A stretch of DNA of 8,573 nt from Bacteroidales bacterium (GTDB lineage: Bacteria > Bacteroidota > Bacteroidia > Bacteroidales > GCA-2711565), in the NCBI GenBank assembly GCA_029931995.1, contig JAOZQX010000022.1:1935-10507 (forward strand). Direction: 5' to 3'. Positions 8,007 through 8,573 of this stretch are shown in pieces. A program made the translations under genes and the position numbers. Position 1 is the stretch's first letter; every line of letters begins with the position of its first letter. The notes under the pieces were generated by a model, which was not told the DNA's origin, ran no database searches, and was given only the letters and a program-made list of their open reading frames with translations.

Positions 8007-8573
8007 TTAAAGCTCAAAACCGTAAATTATTCGCATACCATCCGGATAAATTCCTTCAACTTTTAAAAATCCGTCGTTAGCATTGGCTAATGCCAGTTCA
8101 ACGTCTTTCTTTGAATTTATCAAAATATTATTAATTCTTAAAATTATGAATCCTTCACGAACTCCTCCATTACTCAATAATCCTTTATCTAGATTAATAA
8201 TTTTCAAACCATTCTTCAGATTCAAGTGACTTTTATCACTATCGGGCACTTGCTCAAAAGTAGCTCCCAAACGCTCTACCGTAAAGCTTTCCTGTGAATG
8301 AACCAATCCGGTTGTTCCATTTTCATTTTGAAGAAGAACATTAAAAACTTTTTGCTTTCCATTCCTTAATACCATTAAATTCAAATTGTCCCCCGGACGA
8401 TGCTGGCCAATAACCTCCAACAACTGTGAAGTACTGTTTACTTCCGTTTTATCAATACTTACAATAATATCGCCACTTTCGATCCCTGACAATGCTGCAC
8501 CTCCGGTTTCAGTTACCGTTGCAACATAAACACCCTTCGGATTTACGCCAAGCTCTTTTGCAAAATCTGCTGT
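8007..8573 (-). CDS. htrA: HtrA/DegP-family periplasmic serine protease, C-terminal two PDZ domains (5' end beyond window)
   Basis: HtrA/Deg proteases degrade or chaperone misfolded envelope proteins in the periplasm. Only the last 188 residues are visible; the frame is open to the right edge, so the trypsin-like domain and signal peptide lie outside. Fragment residues ~9-85 are the first PDZ domain: KGVYVATV, GGAALSGIESGDIIVSIDK and the typical RPGDNLNLMVLRNGK stretch. Residues ~103-188 are the second PDZ domain: GLKIINLDKGLLSNGGV, REGFIILRINN, IYPDG and the C-terminal YGFEL. Gly-Ile/Val pairs before REGF and ESGD mark the second glycine-rich PDZ turns. Two PDZ domains point to the DegP/DegQ type rather than the single-PDZ DegS type, but the exact subtype cannot be decided without the protease part. 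It lies upstream of rpoD in the same direction. Confidence 0.92.
   Translation of the reverse strand, partial: TADFAKELGVNPKGVYVATVTETGGAALSGIESGDIIVSIDKTEVNSTSQLLEVIGQHRPGDNLNLMVLRNGKQKVFNVLLQNENGTTGLVHSQESFTVERLGATFEQVPDSDKSHLNLKNGLKIINLDKGLLSNGGVREGFIILRINNILINSKKDVELALANANDGFLKVEGIYPDGMRIIYGFEL

Noticed and set aside
8007..8492. Reading the last gene as a complete 161-codon protein starting at a TTG at 8490-8492
   Set aside because: The frame continues without a stop to the window edge, and the upstream residues (GVYVATVTETGGAA) complete the first PDZ domain, so the TTG is an internal Leu codon.

Overview
This is a housekeeping stretch of a Bacteroidota genome. The evidence is protein-level: a short primary sigma factor without the large N-terminal region 1.1, an extended ~487-residue GAPDH, a ~650-residue YidC directly downstream of CTP synthase, and a TonB-dependent receptor with a carboxypeptidase-regulatory-like front domain. 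At DNA level the window is AT-rich, none of the five visible gene starts has a well-placed Shine-Dalgarno sequence, and TAnnTTTG-type -7 elements occur upstream of genes. A marine or anaerobic Bacteroidales/Marinilabiliales-like or Flavobacteriia-like source is plausible, but the genus cannot be read from this sequence.

All six genes lie on the minus strand, so transcription runs from the high coordinates to the low ones. In that order they are: the C-terminal part of a periplasmic HtrA/DegP-type protease (8007-8573, entering from the right edge); the primary sigma factor RpoD (6990-7856); an N-terminally extended glyceraldehyde-3-phosphate dehydrogenase (5387-6850); CTP synthase PyrG (3660-5270); the membrane protein insertase YidC (1624-3582); and the N-terminal two thirds or so of a TonB-dependent outer-membrane receptor of the heme/hemoglobin-receptor type (1-1487, leaving at the left edge). 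The receptor frame was translated by hand and is open and unbroken from its ATG to position 3.

Three intrinsic terminators divide the region: after rpoD (6921-6966), after gap (5331-5370) and after yidC (1584-1617). No terminator is seen between pyrG and yidC, which are probably co-transcribed, and no convincing one between htrA and rpoD. The transcription units are therefore likely (htrA)-rpoD, gap, pyrG-yidC and the receptor gene. No intergenic space exceeds 150 bases. No RNA gene, mobile element, CRISPR array or phage feature was seen.

The genes share a general cell-maintenance theme rather than a pathway: envelope protein quality control (HtrA, YidC), core transcription (RpoD), central carbon metabolism (GAPDH), nucleotide supply (PyrG) and nutrient import (receptor). 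I see no previously undescribed system. The observations most worth a second look are that terminator U-tracts run straight into promoter-like ATTTTTG motifs, a mini hairpin plus U-run in the pyrG leader, and the extended GAPDH, whose cofactor loop lacks the acidic residue typical of NAD-specific enzymes.
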